DNA of 37,397 nt from Alphaproteobacteria bacterium (GTDB taxonomy: Bacteria; Pseudomonadota; Alphaproteobacteria; Rs-D84). The position numbers and the translations under genes are program-made. Each line of letters opens with the position of its first letter. The first letter of the stretch is position 1. The stretch lies in contig JAGBVH010000021.1 in NCBI GenBank assembly GCA_017630405.1, forward strand, positions 1-37,397, in the 5' to 3' direction. Below the pieces are notes generated by a model. That model was not told the origin of the DNA and ran no database searches. It saw nothing but the letters and a program-made list of their open reading frames with translations. Shown piece by piece: positions 14,793 through 24,500 of the stretch.

Positions 14793-14820
14793 TTGCAAAT
14801 GAAAAAAAATTTGCTAAAGT
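14793..14820 (+). promoter_or_regulatory. Extended -10 promoter for the 46-residue gene and rplQ
   Basis: TTGCAA (14793-14798) is followed after 16 nt by TAAAGT (14815-14820) with TGC immediately before it. It would give a very short leader to the small gene at 14841 and could also supply rplQ. Confidence 0.5.
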
Positions 14821-14840
14821 TGTGGACAAGAGGTAGATAT

Positions 14841-14981
14841 ATGTCTATTAAATCAGGACTGCAAAAGGCTATAAAAAAAATAGCCGATAGAAAAGAAGCT
14901 AAAAAGAAAGAACGTACAGAACGTTTGATGAGTGGTTTACTGGGCGATATATTACGCGGTATTACAGGTAATAAAAAATAA
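14841..14981 (+). CDS. Small basic protein between rpoA and rplQ, 46 residues
   Basis: AGAGG 7 nt before the ATG and a promoter just upstream support a real gene. The product MSIKSGLQKAIKKIADRKEA... is a lysine/arginine-rich helix, then an amphipathic end (MSGLLGDILRGITGNKK). The frame is open upstream to 14790 but that start has no ribosome site. It has no known relatives that I can name. A ribosome-associated or nucleic-acid-binding role is possible from composition and position only. Confidence 0.55.
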   Translation: MSIKSGLQKAIKKIADRKEAKKKERTERLMSGLLGDILRGITGNKK

Positions 14982-14985
14982 AAAT

Positions 14986-15050
14986 CCACAGTTCTGGCAG
15001 GCATGTCAGGTTGTGGTGTCTCAAAAAAAAGATCCCATCATGGTGGTGGG
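14986..15050 (+). promoter_or_regulatory. Structured leader upstream of rplQ
   Basis: CCACA/TGTGG (14986-14990/15012-15016) encloses CTGGCA/TGTCAG (14994-14999/15004-15009) with a GGCA loop. A second hairpin, CCCATCA/TGGTGGG (15034-15040/15044-15050), ends 10 nt before the rplQ ribosome site. No terminator T-run is present. Confidence 0.45.
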
Positions 15051-15072
15051 CAGAAACACAAAGGAGTAATCG

Positions 15073-15561
15073 ATGAGACATATGAAAGCAGGTCGTACAT
15101 TTAATCGCGACACAAACGCTCGTAAAGCCTTGTTTATCGGCTTGGCAAAGAGCTTGATTGAAAAAGAACAAATCAAAACAACATTACCAAAGGCAAAAGA
15201 CTTGCGCAGTGTCGTTGAAAAACTGATTACTCGTGCCAAGGTTGACACAGTTGCTAACCGTCGTTTGACAGCGGCTGAATTGGGTAATTCTTCTGCTGCG
15301 ACAGTTAAAAAACTGTTCGATGTTTTGGGCAAACGCTATGCCAACCGTCCAGGTGGTTATACACGCGTTTTGAAGGCTGGTTTCCGTTATGGTGACGCGG
15401 CGCCAATGGCGATTATCGAATTGGTTGATCGTGATGTGAATGCTAAAAAAGCACCGGTTGCACCAGTTGTAGAAGAAAAGGCAGAAGAAGTAGTTGCAGA
15501 AGAAAAAGCAGCGAAAAAAACAACTGCCAAAAAAGCAGCTGCAAAGAAAGATGCAGAATAA
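15073..15561 (+). CDS. rplQ: 50S ribosomal protein L17 with C-terminal extension
   Basis: L17 lies near the polypeptide exit tunnel. The core of ~115 residues starts [20 protein letters not shown] and includes [14 protein letters not shown] ([13 protein letters not shown]) and [22 protein letters not shown]. Beyond it is a ~40-residue Ala/Lys/Glu/Val tail ([18 protein letters not shown]...). Such tails occur in several alphaproteobacterial L17 proteins and are likely disordered. AAGGAG precedes the ATG. A terminator closes the ribosomal cluster. Confidence 0.97.
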   Translation: MRHMKAGRTFNRDTNARKALFIGLAKSLIEKEQIKTTLPKAKDLRSVVEKLITRAKVDTVANRRLTAAELGNSSAATVKKLFDVLGKRYANRPGGYTRVLKAGFRYGDAAPMAIIELVDRDVNAKKAPVAPVVEEKAEEVVAEEKAAKKTTAKKAAAKKDAE

Positions 15562-15581
15562 TAAATATTAGAAATAAAAAG

Positions 15582-15605
15582 TCCCCCGTCAGGGGGATTT
15601 TTTTT
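15582..15605 (+). terminator. Intrinsic terminator after rplQ
   Basis: TCCCCC (15582-15587), loop GTCA, GGGGGA (15592-15597), then eight T. It is a textbook terminator for the rpoA-rplQ unit. Confidence 0.95.
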
Positions 15606-15636
15606 GTAAAATCTACTTTTTTTAAGGGGCTTTATG

Positions 15637-15645
15637 TGATAAAAT
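15637..15645 (+). promoter_or_regulatory. Extended -10 promoter for the tandem Cys-rich genes
   Basis: TGA-TAAAAT is present with no good -35 (T-rich at the expected place). The transcript would start near 15652, 18 nt before the ATG, leaving room for the GAAGGGA ribosome site. Confidence 0.6.
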
Positions 15646-15669
15646 TATATAAATTGGAAGGGAATATTT

Positions 15670-18453
15670 ATGAAAAAATTTATCGCATTTTCTTTGGTTG
15701 TTTGTGGTGTAATTTCAACGGCTGTTGCGGCGCCATCTCAGCGACGTGGCCAATCGAATGCAGCAACTCCTGCGGCGGCTGAAAGCAAGACTGTGTCTGC
15801 GCGTGCGGCGACAACGCGTACTGCGCCTCGTGCGGGGGCGGCGGCTGCGACAAGTGCGCGTAGTGCGGTTCGTAATACTGCAGCGCGTTCCGCGACAACG
15901 CCTGCAGCGCCTGTGGTTAAGGCTCGTGCGGGGACGACGCAAAAGGTTATTAATTCTGGAACCAAGGTTTCGAGTGCGGTAAAAAATGTTATTGTCAGTG
16001 AAGAATGTCAGCAGAAGTATGATGGCTGTATGGATTCTTTCTGTATGCTGGATAATGAAAGTGGTGGTCGTTGTTTGTGTAGCAACAGAAATGCGGAATT
16101 GGATGCCGTGTTGGCTGAAATTGAAAAGTTGGATGAACAGACATATCAAATGGCAACATATGGTGTTGAAAAAATTAATCTGGGAGAAAATGCAGATGAT
16201 GTGCTGGCGCAGGTTAATTCTGTGACTCAATCATTTTTGAATCCTCAGACCGAGACTCAAAAGTCAGGTCGTCGTTCGCTGGATACTTCATTGTGGAATA
16301 CAAATGTGGATTTTGAAAGCGATGAAGATGTTTTTGGTGAAATATCAATGTCGATGACTTCTTCTATTGATGGCAAGACAGGCGATGCGTTGCATACGGC
16401 AGCTGATGCGCTGTGTGTGGCCCAGATTCCAGAATGTTCTGCAGAATTGAATATGTTGCAGTTGATGTATGGTCAGCGTATCAAATCTGATTGTTCGGCG
16501 TATGAAAATTCGCTGAAGAAGCGCAAGGGCGAAAGTCAGGACAAGTTGAATGTTGCGACTAAGGCTTTGCGTGATGCGGCATTAACTAAACATCAAGAGG
16601 CTAATAAATATGATTTAGGGCAGTGTACGATTGAGTTTAAAAAGTGTATGCAGACAACAGCAGAATGTGGTTCCGATTTCGCCAAATGTGCATCCGTTGC
16701 AGCGATTGATACGACAAATTCTCGTTTTGCATCCAAGGCACACAAATCATATAAGATTCAAGGTGAAATAACGACAATTGAAATTGCTGCGTCAACATAT
16801 GATTCTCTTATGGCCAAGAAACCATTGTGTGAACATGTCACACAAAAGTGTGTCAAAGTGGCGGATAATGTTTGGGATACATTCCTTAAGGAAGTTGCGC
16901 CTACATTGAAAAGCGCGGAATTAATTGCCGAGGATAATATTCGTATGAGTTGTATGGCCAATATATCTGACTGTTTTAGAACGGCTTGTAAAGATAGTAT
17001 CGATCCAAGTGATCCGGATGGTTCGTATGATTTGTGTTTGACACGTCCGGAAACAATGTTGAACCTGTGTAAGGTCCCGCTTGAGGCATGTGGTATCAGC
17101 GCCAGCAATAAACGTGATTTGGAAAAGAATGAAATCTGGAATTTGGTTGTGGCGCGTTTGGCCGGTATGCGTGTGGATTCGTGTACAACACAAATCAAAG
17201 AATGTATTCAGTCGGAAGACCGTTGTGGCAAGGATTACAGCAAGTGTATAGGTCTTGATACGGATGAAATTATTCGTATGTGTCCATATGAAAAACTGAC
17301 TGGTTGCCAGCAGGTATACGGTGAAACCAAGATTGGTGGTGATGAAATCTATGTTCAGATATCGGATATGATTGCGGGTCTTATCATTAATATTGATAAC
17401 AACGCATTGACAACATGTCAGCAGGCCTTGGATGAAGCGATGATTAAGGTTTGTGGCGATAAGACAAATTGTGATGCCATGACAATTGATGAGTATCTGG
17501 GTGCAAATACGCTGGATTATAAGATTTGTGGCAAGGATGATAGTGGTAATGAAAGTTGCTATAAGACGGTCGAGCAGATGCCGGATACTATGTTTGGTCG
17601 TGTGTATAATAATACAAAGGTTGTTGATGGCAGCGAAGTTGTTATGTCCTATAACGAGATTTTGGCACAAAGTAAAATTGCTAATTTTGCGGGGCAGATT
17701 GGTGGCGAAATTGCGTGGGAAAAGGTTAGTTATGAGTTGCCGACACTTGGTGAAAATGGAAAGTATACCAGAATTGCTTTAAATGCTGGTGATGATGCGA
17801 ATGATTTGGTTGCAAAAGAAATTGCTGTGTTAAATCAAAATATTCAGGCGGTGATTGATGCGATTGAATCTGATCAAAAGGTTAAATATTGTATGCAGGG
17901 ACGTGATATTAGAGGTGTGAAACGTGGTGATGGTAATGCCGAAGTGATAGAGGGCGAAGCGCGTTTCCCAGCCTTGACCAATCAGATTCAGTCGATTATC
18001 GCGACTTCTGCATTAAAGCGTGCGCGTGATAATTACTTTGCAAAGTTTGATGAGTTAAACGAACAAATGCAACAGGACTTTGTAAAAATTGCGGGTCGTA
18101 TCGCAGAAGAGGCAGGCGAAAATGAATTGGAAGCACGACGTAATGCCGCGGCCGAGGCTTGTTTAGGCTATGCCAAGGCATCTGCGTTGCCAATGACCAA
18201 ATTGAAAAAGAATGATACAAAGAATTCTGCGTGGTATTCAGAGGATGATAAGGATAACGAATCGTCATATACTGCAACTGCTCAAATTAACAACTGGAAT
18301 TACAAGGAAACAGTTACGACTACGTTCAGCGAAGAAACACTGATTTGTCGCAAATGTACCCGCAGCCAAAGCTGTACCGAACCCAAAGGTGGACGCAAGT
18401 TCTGTAAAGAATGGGCCGAAGTGGTTGAAAATTGTGTGGACACTCAGTTTTGA
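15670..18453 (+). CDS. Large exported Cys-heptad protein (paralogue 1), 927 residues
   Basis: The protein has a signal peptide (MKKFIAFSLVVCGVISTAVA) followed by a low-complexity Ala/Arg/Thr region to about residue 105 and then a long helical, Cys-rich body. Cysteines are spaced by seven in 113/120, 249/256, 387/394, 428/435, 467/474 and in two fourfold runs, 319/326/333/340 and 505/512/519/526. Two of these pairs continue as C-x6-C-x4-C (113/120/125 and 428/435/440). Seven-residue spacing puts the cysteines on one face of a helix, so disulfide-linked helical hairpins are likely. The end carries WNYKETVTTTF, CRKC and FCKEWAEVVENC. I know no family for it. The next gene is a close paralogue whose start overlaps this stop. 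It is probably periplasmic or outer-surface. Confidence 0.85.
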   Translation: MKKFIAFSLVVCGVISTAVAAPSQRRGQSNAATPAAAESKTVSARAATTRTAPRAGAAAATSARSAVRNTAARSATTPAAPVVKARAGTTQKVINSGTKVSSAVKNVIVSEECQQKYDGCMDSFCMLDNESGGRCLCSNRNAELDAVLAEIEKLDEQTYQMATYGVEKINLGENADDVLAQVNSVTQSFLNPQTETQKSGRRSLDTSLWNTNVDFESDEDVFGEISMSMTSSIDGKTGDALHTAADALCVAQIPECSAELNMLQLMYGQRIKSDCSAYENSLKKRKGESQDKLNVATKALRDAALTKHQEANKYDLGQCTIEFKKCMQTTAECGSDFAKCASVAAIDTTNSRFASKAHKSYKIQGEITTIEIAASTYDSLMAKKPLCEHVTQKCVKVADNVWDTFLKEVAPTLKSAELIAEDNIRMSCMANISDCFRTACKDSIDPSDPDGSYDLCLTRPETMLNLCKVPLEACGISASNKRDLEKNEIWNLVVARLAGMRVDSCTTQIKECIQSEDRCGKDYSKCIGLDTDEIIRMCPYEKLTGCQQVYGETKIGGDEIYVQISDMIAGLIINIDNNALTTCQQALDEAMIKVCGDKTNCDAMTIDEYLGANTLDYKICGKDDSGNESCYKTVEQMPDTMFGRVYNNTKVVDGSEVVMSYNEILAQSKIANFAGQIGGEIAWEKVSYELPTLGENGKYTRIALNAGDDANDLVAKEIAVLNQNIQAVIDAIESDQKVKYCMQGRDIRGVKRGDGNAEVIEGEARFPALTNQIQSIIATSALKRARDNYFAKFDELNEQMQQDFVKIAGRIAEEAGENELEARRNAAAEACLGYAKASALPMTKLKKNDTKNSAWYSEDDKDNESSYTATAQINNWNYKETVTTTFSEETLICRKCTRSQSCTEPKGGRKFCKEWAEVVENCVDTQF

Positions 18454-21326
18454 TATATAGATTATTATTAATTTTGTGTGCGATTTTATCGGTGGCTGAT
18501 GCTGGTGCAGCATCGGTCACTTCGCGTTCTGGGCGAACCGGAGTGGTAACGCGTTCGGGTGCGGCTGCTGCATCGGCGACAAGTGCGCGCAGCGCGGTTC
18601 GTAATACGGTGGCGCGTTCTGCGACTGCACCTGCGACGCCTGTGGTCAAGGCGCGCGCTGGGGTGACGCAAAAGGCACTTAATTCTGGAACCAAGGTATC
18701 GGCCGCTGCTACTAATGTTATTGGGGCAGAGTGTCAGCAAAAATTTGATGGCTGTATGGATTCATTCTGTATGTTGGATAATGTTGCCGGTGGTCGCTGT
18801 ATTTGCAGTAATAAAATACATGAATTTGATGTTGCACTGGCCGAAATTGAAAAACTTAATCGGCAATCGTATGATATGGCGACCTTGGGGGTTGATGCGG
18901 TGCGCGCTGGGTCTGATTTAGATTCTATTACACAAATTGATATGCCGGATATAGACATTGAATCAGACAATGATTTTGGGGATTCTTTGTTTGTTTCATC
19001 ATATGAAATATGCGCTGCCCAGATGCCGGAATGTTCCAGTCAGATGGAATTGATACGCACTATGTACAGTCAAAAAATTAAGTCTGATTGTGCGGCATAT
19101 AATAATGCAATAAAGAAAGAGCGCGAAACCGCCATGGAAAAGGTGCGTGTGGCGACAACTGCTGTTAAAGATGCGGTGGTGGCGCGGGCAGGGGCCGCTA
19201 ATGAATATAATTTGGGGCAGTGTGCAACCGAATACAAGAAATGTATGCAGACAACGGCTGGATGTGGAAATGATTTTTCAAAATGTGCTTCGGTGGTTGC
19301 ATCTGATAATACCAGTTCGCGTGTAAAATCGCGCGCGGCCAAGCCGTATAAAATTCAAGGCGCAACAAATGCCATAGAAATTTCTGCGGCAACATATGAT
19401 ACATTGTCGGGCAAGAAACCGTTGTGTGAATCCGTACTTAAATCGTGTGTCAAGGTTGCGGATAATGTATGGGATACTTTTCTGCGCGATAATGGGGCCG
19501 CTTTGCGTAATGCGGAACTGATTGCCGAAAATAATATGCGTCAGGAATGTACAACAAATATTTCAAACTGTTTCCAAAAGGCATGTAAGGATAATATTGA
19601 CCCCAATGATAAGGATGGCTCATATGATTTGTGTTTGACGCGTCCTGGAACGATGCTGAATCTGTGTAAGGTTCCATTGGAAAAATGCGGTATAAATGCG
19701 ACCAGTGAATCCGAGGCCGCTAAATCACCAATCTGGGATTTTGTGGTTGCGCGATTGGCGGGTATGCGTGTGGATGCATGTACAACCCAAATCAAAGAAT
19801 GTATTCAGTCGGATGACCGTTGTGGTCAAGATTATAGTAAGTGTATAGGCCTTGGGGCGGATGCGATTATTCGTATGTGTCCGTATGATAAATTGACGGG
19901 CTGTCAAAAGGTATATGGTGCGGATAATATAACCGGTGATGCGGTGTATGAAGAACTGGCCAATATGATTGATGGGCTGGTCACAAATATGGATAACGCG
20001 TTTTATAACCAGTGTCAAAAGGCGTTGGATGAATCGGTATTGCGCGTATGTGGTGATGCAGAAAGCTGTAATGATGCAATTATGGATGCCGATGCGGGCA
20101 GTCGTGCACTTAAGTATAAAATCTGTGAATTTGATGTTGGGACGGATGGCCAGATATCGATTAAGTATGACAAGTGTCATGATACATTGGTTTCAATTTC
20201 GGATCAGGAATTGGGATTATATACCGGCGTGCCCAAGAACTTTGTTGCGGTTATCGAAGGAACAATTTACTGGGAATCTGTATCGATTGATGATGATGGC
20301 AATATCGATATAGATGAATACTGGAAAAAAATGGGAACAGAAAATGTGACCGCAGATCAGCGCAAAGCAGTGGATTTGGAATTGGCGGCGGTTGCGCGTG
20401 GATTGAAAACGGTAATGAGTGCTGTGGAATCCGATCCAACAGTTGAATATTGTATGACTGGGCGCAAGGTTCAGGGGCTGTCCGAAACTTTTGCGAATGC
20501 GGGTGATGCACGATTCCCGAATTTGACCCGACAAAAGCGTAAAATGATGGCGGCCAAGGCGTTTCGTCAGATACGCGATAATTACTATGCGCGATATGAT
20601 GAATTGAACGAGCGCATGTTGCAGGACTATAACACATTGGCCAAGCGCATGGAAAGTGTGGCGGATGAAAATGAAAAGTATGCTCGTCGTGAAATTGCGC
20701 GTCAAAGTTGCGTATCGTTGGCGGACTTTAGTAAAGTTGCCCGCACGCCAAAAGCGCCATCGGGCTGGATTGGAACAGCGATTGTTGCATCGATTGTTAT
20801 AGCGGCAACTGTTGTGGCTTGTGTGTTTACATTTGGTGGTGCAGCGGCAGGAATTGCTATCGGAGCAGGTATATATGCTGGGGCTGGGCTAGGGGCAGCT
20901 ACGACTACCGCGGTTGGTGCCATGGGGACTGCTTTTGGGGTTGGTATGGCAGGAGCTCTAGGAACTGCTGTTACGGGTGTAGCTGCAAGTACTCTTGGTG
21001 CTGTGGGGGGCAGTGTTATTGCTGCTGGGGCAGTAGGTGCTGGTGCGGCGGCGGCGGGGCTTACGGCGGCTGGGATTGCGATTGATAATGCGATTCAGGC
21101 CGGTTCCAGTGCGGAATCGGTGCGGCGCGAAACCGTTGGATCCGGTCAATCAGACAGTTGGAATTACAAAGAAACCGTGACGACGAACTTTGACATGGAA
21201 ACTTTGCAGTGTCGTAAATGTGTGCGCACCCAGAATTGTGACAGGCCATATGAGCCTATGTTTGGTAAGTTATATTGTAAATCGTGGGCCGAACCTGTTG
21301 AAACATGCAGTACAATTCAGTTCTAA
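18450..21326 (+). CDS. Large exported Cys-heptad protein (paralogue 2), 958 residues
   Basis: This is a tandem paralogue of the upstream protein over nearly its whole length, including SARSAVRNT, PVVKARAG, the C...GCMDSFCMLDN block, fourfold C-x6 runs (Cys 258/265/272/279 and 444/451/458/465) and the CRKC tail. The likely start is the TTG at 18450, whose TTGA overlaps the TGA stop of paralogue 1. It gives the signal peptide MIYRLLLILCAILSVADA. A TTG at 18432 is an alternative. It differs by a ~110-residue Gly/Ala-rich hydrophobic insertion (20761-21105) that could cross or insert in a membrane. More gcg/gat/gtg-type codons are used than in paralogue 1, and the insertion has its own codon style. 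A terminator follows. Confidence 0.85.
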   Translation: MIYRLLLILCAILSVADAGAASVTSRSGRTGVVTRSGAAAASATSARSAVRNTVARSATAPATPVVKARAGVTQKALNSGTKVSAAATNVIGAECQQKFDGCMDSFCMLDNVAGGRCICSNKIHEFDVALAEIEKLNRQSYDMATLGVDAVRAGSDLDSITQIDMPDIDIESDNDFGDSLFVSSYEICAAQMPECSSQMELIRTMYSQKIKSDCAAYNNAIKKERETAMEKVRVATTAVKDAVVARAGAANEYNLGQCATEYKKCMQTTAGCGNDFSKCASVVASDNTSSRVKSRAAKPYKIQGATNAIEISAATYDTLSGKKPLCESVLKSCVKVADNVWDTFLRDNGAALRNAELIAENNMRQECTTNISNCFQKACKDNIDPNDKDGSYDLCLTRPGTMLNLCKVPLEKCGINATSESEAAKSPIWDFVVARLAGMRVDACTTQIKECIQSDDRCGQDYSKCIGLGADAIIRMCPYDKLTGCQKVYGADNITGDAVYEELANMIDGLVTNMDNAFYNQCQKALDESVLRVCGDAESCNDAIMDADAGSRALKYKICEFDVGTDGQISIKYDKCHDTLVSISDQELGLYTGVPKNFVAVIEGTIYWESVSIDDDGNIDIDEYWKKMGTENVTADQRKAVDLELAAVARGLKTVMSAVESDPTVEYCMTGRKVQGLSETFANAGDARFPNLTRQKRKMMAAKAFRQIRDNYYARYDELNERMLQDYNTLAKRMESVADENEKYARREIARQSCVSLADFSKVARTPKAPSGWIGTAIVASIVIAATVVACVFTFGGAAAGIAIGAGIYAGAGLGAATTTAVGAMGTAFGVGMAGALGTAVTGVAASTLGAVGGSVIAAGAVGAGAAAAGLTAAGIAIDNAIQAGSSAESVRRETVGSGQSDSWNYKETVTTNFDMETLQCRKCVRTQNCDRPYEPMFGKLYCKSWAEPVETCSTIQF

Positions 21327-21328
21327 AA

Positions 21329-21353
21329 AAATCCCCGTTTGGGGATTTTTTTT
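21329..21353 (+). terminator. Intrinsic terminator after paralogue 2
   Basis: AAATCCCC (21329-21336), loop GTTT, GGGGATTT (21341-21348) and further T residues end the plus-strand pair. Confidence 0.95.
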
Positions 21354-21383
21354 ATAAGAAGTAATTAAAACAATTTAAAAAAA

Positions 21384-21479
21384 TTGTCATTCTGGGGCCC
21401 GACCCCAAAACCCAGGTTTTGTGCGCACGCGCATGAATAAAAAGGAAACAATAACCTGTGGCCTGCCACAGGGTGACAA
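21384..21479. repeat. Dispersed ~100-bp intergenic repeat, copy A
   Basis: The element is bounded by TTGTCATTCTG and CAGGGTGACAA (imperfect terminal inverted repeats) and lies between convergent genes. It shares ordered blocks with copy B at 35514-35617: TCATTCTGGGGCCC, GGTTTTG, ACGCGCA, AAGGAA, GCCTGCCA and TGACAAAAATTT. It has no open frame. It resembles a MITE or a palindromic intergenic element. Both copies lie just downstream of an intrinsic terminator. Confidence 0.75.
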
Positions 21480-21518
21480 AAATTTTCAATTTTTGTTCAT
21501 GGGGTAAGGGCACATAAT

Positions 21519-21542
21519 AAAAAATCCCCCAAATTGGGGGTT
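21519..21542 (-). terminator. Intrinsic terminator of the minus-strand operon
   Basis: On the minus strand, CCCCC and GGGGG (plus 21536-21540 and 21526-21530) close a 5-nt AATTT loop and are followed by a T-run (plus A 21519-21524). It lies 20 nt after the stop of the 1499-residue gene. Confidence 0.85.
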
Positions 21543-21561
21543 ATATTTTTGTTTATTCTTA

Positions 21562-24500
21562 TTAATATGTGCCGCGCATTTCATCATAGTTTTCGTTTAT
21601 TTCCTTGGCTTGGTTTTTCGGGGCATCTTTGTTGACAATGTGGTCGCCAACCGCGGTGCTAATAACGGCCGCGCCCGCCAATACGCCACCAACAATCGCT
21701 ATGTTGCTGGCCTTTTCCTTTTGGTCATCCCATTCGTTCTGGGCATCCTTGTCACCCGATAATGCATCCGCCAACGAAGTATAAGCACCATCCGCACCGC
21801 CAATATTGCCGTTGCTGTAAAGGTTGCTGATATCCAGAATTTCTTCGGATTCAATGCCGGGTTTCATACCCAGTGATGCCTTGCGCAGTTTTAAATCACT
21901 GGCCAGTTCTTTATATTTCCTATACATTTCGGAATACTTTTGGTCGTTTGCACCGGGCAGTTCGATTTCTTTGTTCCCTGAATCAACCATTTTGTTGCCA
22001 TATTTGCATTTGAATGTGGCCAGATATGCGGTCATGTCACTTTCGGCTTTTGCGTCCGCGCGCAGCTGTGCGATTCCAGTTAGCAGCATTTGACCGCCAA
22101 TTCCAGCGCCAGCAATACCAGCGGCCCCCAATAATTTATTTTCCAATTTTTGTTCGTTTTCTTTCAAGGCATCTTCATTTGCTTGTAATTCTTTAATGCG
22201 CTCCTCTGATTCTTTTTTGCTTAATACATTTTCAAGCGCATCGCATTTGTTGGTTTTTTTATTGACCTGGTATCCGGTTTTGCATTCTTGGATTTTGCAT
22301 TCGCCGCCCACACGTTTTACATATATTGAGTTTGAATAGTCATCTGGCTTGCAGGCATCTGCAACACATTGGTTGCCGGCAATGTTGTATCCGTTGTCTT
22401 CATCGCATTTGTGTACGCGGCAATATGCTTTGCCTGATGCGTCACAGTCCATATAGGCTTCTTTAGCATTTTTTATGGTGCATTCTTGTTTGGTGTCTGT
22501 CGGTGGGGTGGTGTCATCCCATGACCATTTAACGTCACATTTGTTATCAATCGGTTTGCCGTTTCTGTCACCGTATCCGCATTCGCATTTGGTTGGGATG
22601 CATTGGTTTTTCTTATTGTCCCACTTCCATTTTTTGGCGTTTGCGTTTTTCATTGCGTCTGAATCGCCCTCGGTACATCCGGATTTTTCACATGTTGTGC
22701 CATCATCACTTGGAACATAGGAACCTTCGCATTCTGTGATCGCACAGAAAAGTTTGTTTCCTTCGGCACTTTCGCGGAGTTTGCCATCCTTAGCATGATC
22801 TGCTTGCGGTCTGCATTTTTGATCAACGCGCGACTTACATTTGTTGCTTGGAGAGTCGGGATTAATTAATTCATAAAGTGAATAATCACCGTGTTCGCTC
22901 CCAATGCAACTGATGATTTTGCAATATTCTTGACCCCCGTTGCATGCGCGTTCAGCAGATTCAGCACCGGCTGGCAGTTTTGCACATTGTGTTGCACCCA
23001 TATCTTCCCAGTCCACACATTCATTATTGCTTTCGTCTTGACCACATGGACATTTGCTGACCTCGCATTTTTTTGTTTTTTTGCTCAGGGTGTACCCTGC
23101 CATACAGTCGACTGGGACGCAGTTAAGCTTGTCTTGTTTAGCGTCATATTCATATATGTATGTAAGTGCGTTTACATCAAAGTATTCGTCTGCATTGTAG
23201 CAGTCTTTTTTGTCTAAGTCTTCACAGGTTGCGGTATAGTGTTCGTCTGTGTTAACAATAACATTTAACTCGTAACGTGGTTTAATACATTCAGTTGGTT
23301 GGCATTGATCATTTGCTACTTTGCCTTTTGTGGCATGTAGTTTTTCTAATGATTTAGAAGAACAATCCATTGTTGTTGCGGTATATAACGTATTGGAATC
23401 GGGGTCTAATTTTATGTTTTTTAGAGTAGTTGTTTTGTCAATGTATAGTTTTTGAGCTGTGTATCCTACTAGCGATATGACAATATTTCCTGCAGATGGA
23501 ATTTCTAAACTAAAATTTCCCTTTCCGTCGGTTGTTGTATGGTAATATGTGGTTGAAACTTGATCTGGTTCGTATGCTACAGTAGCGCCACTTAGTGGTG
23601 TGCTTTTTCCTTTAGCTTTCTCGATTACAGTGCCTATGATAGTAAATGGACCATTGACCACACATTTTTTGCCATCGTCACTTGGAACATAGGAACCTTC
23701 GCATTCTGTGACAGCACAGAAAAGTTTGTTTTCTTCGGTACTTTCGCGGAGTTCGCCAGCCGCGGCATGCTCTGCCTCTGGCCTACAATCTTGACCAACG
23801 CGCGATACACATTTGTTGTTTGAAGTGTTGGGACTAATTAATTCATAAAGTGAATAATTACCATGTTTGCTCCCAATGCAACTGATGATTTTGCAATATT
23901 CTTGATTCCCGTCGCATGCGCGTTCAGCATTTTCGGCGCCAACTGGTTTGACGGCGCAAACTTTATCAGCTGCTTCCCATTCGACACATTCGTTGTCAAC
24001 TTCTTTTTTACCACAGGGACAATTATTGACAACGCATTTCTTTGTTTGGGTGTCGAGTCTGTATCCGCTAATACAACCTGTTGGAACACAGGTAAGCTTG
24101 TTGTTATTGTATTTATATACAGCGCTCGATGCGTATCTATCGTTATGGTTAGAACATTCTTTCCCAACCTGATCCACACATTGTGCGTTTGCGGTGCCTT
24201 CATTTTCTAGTTTGTATCTGGGCTCGTCACAGGCAGTTGGGATACATTTGCCTTCTAACATCATGGTTGTTGTTGCGCCTTTTTTGTTTAAATTCTTGAT
24301 ATCGCGGTCGGAACAGTTGGTGATGGCGGTGCAACTTAGTTTCTCATCGCTGGGTGTATAGTATTGATCGCACTGGTCCACACCACAAAATACTTTGGTT
24401 TGATCTTCTGTATCTTCATAATATTTATATGTGCTGGCGTGGTCTATTGGGTTGGTTGGTGTGCATTTTTCACCAACGCGCGATACACATTTGTTGTTTG

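Noticed and set aside
15582..15605. The GGGGGA/TCCCCC elements as one dispersed repeat family
   Set aside because: Those at 15582, 21329, 21519 and 35461 are simply intrinsic terminators with similar GC stems and T-runs.
18265..18694. Minus-strand frames over the paralogue junction
   Set aside because: They oppose two well supported coupled genes and arise from the Ala/Arg-rich codon pattern.
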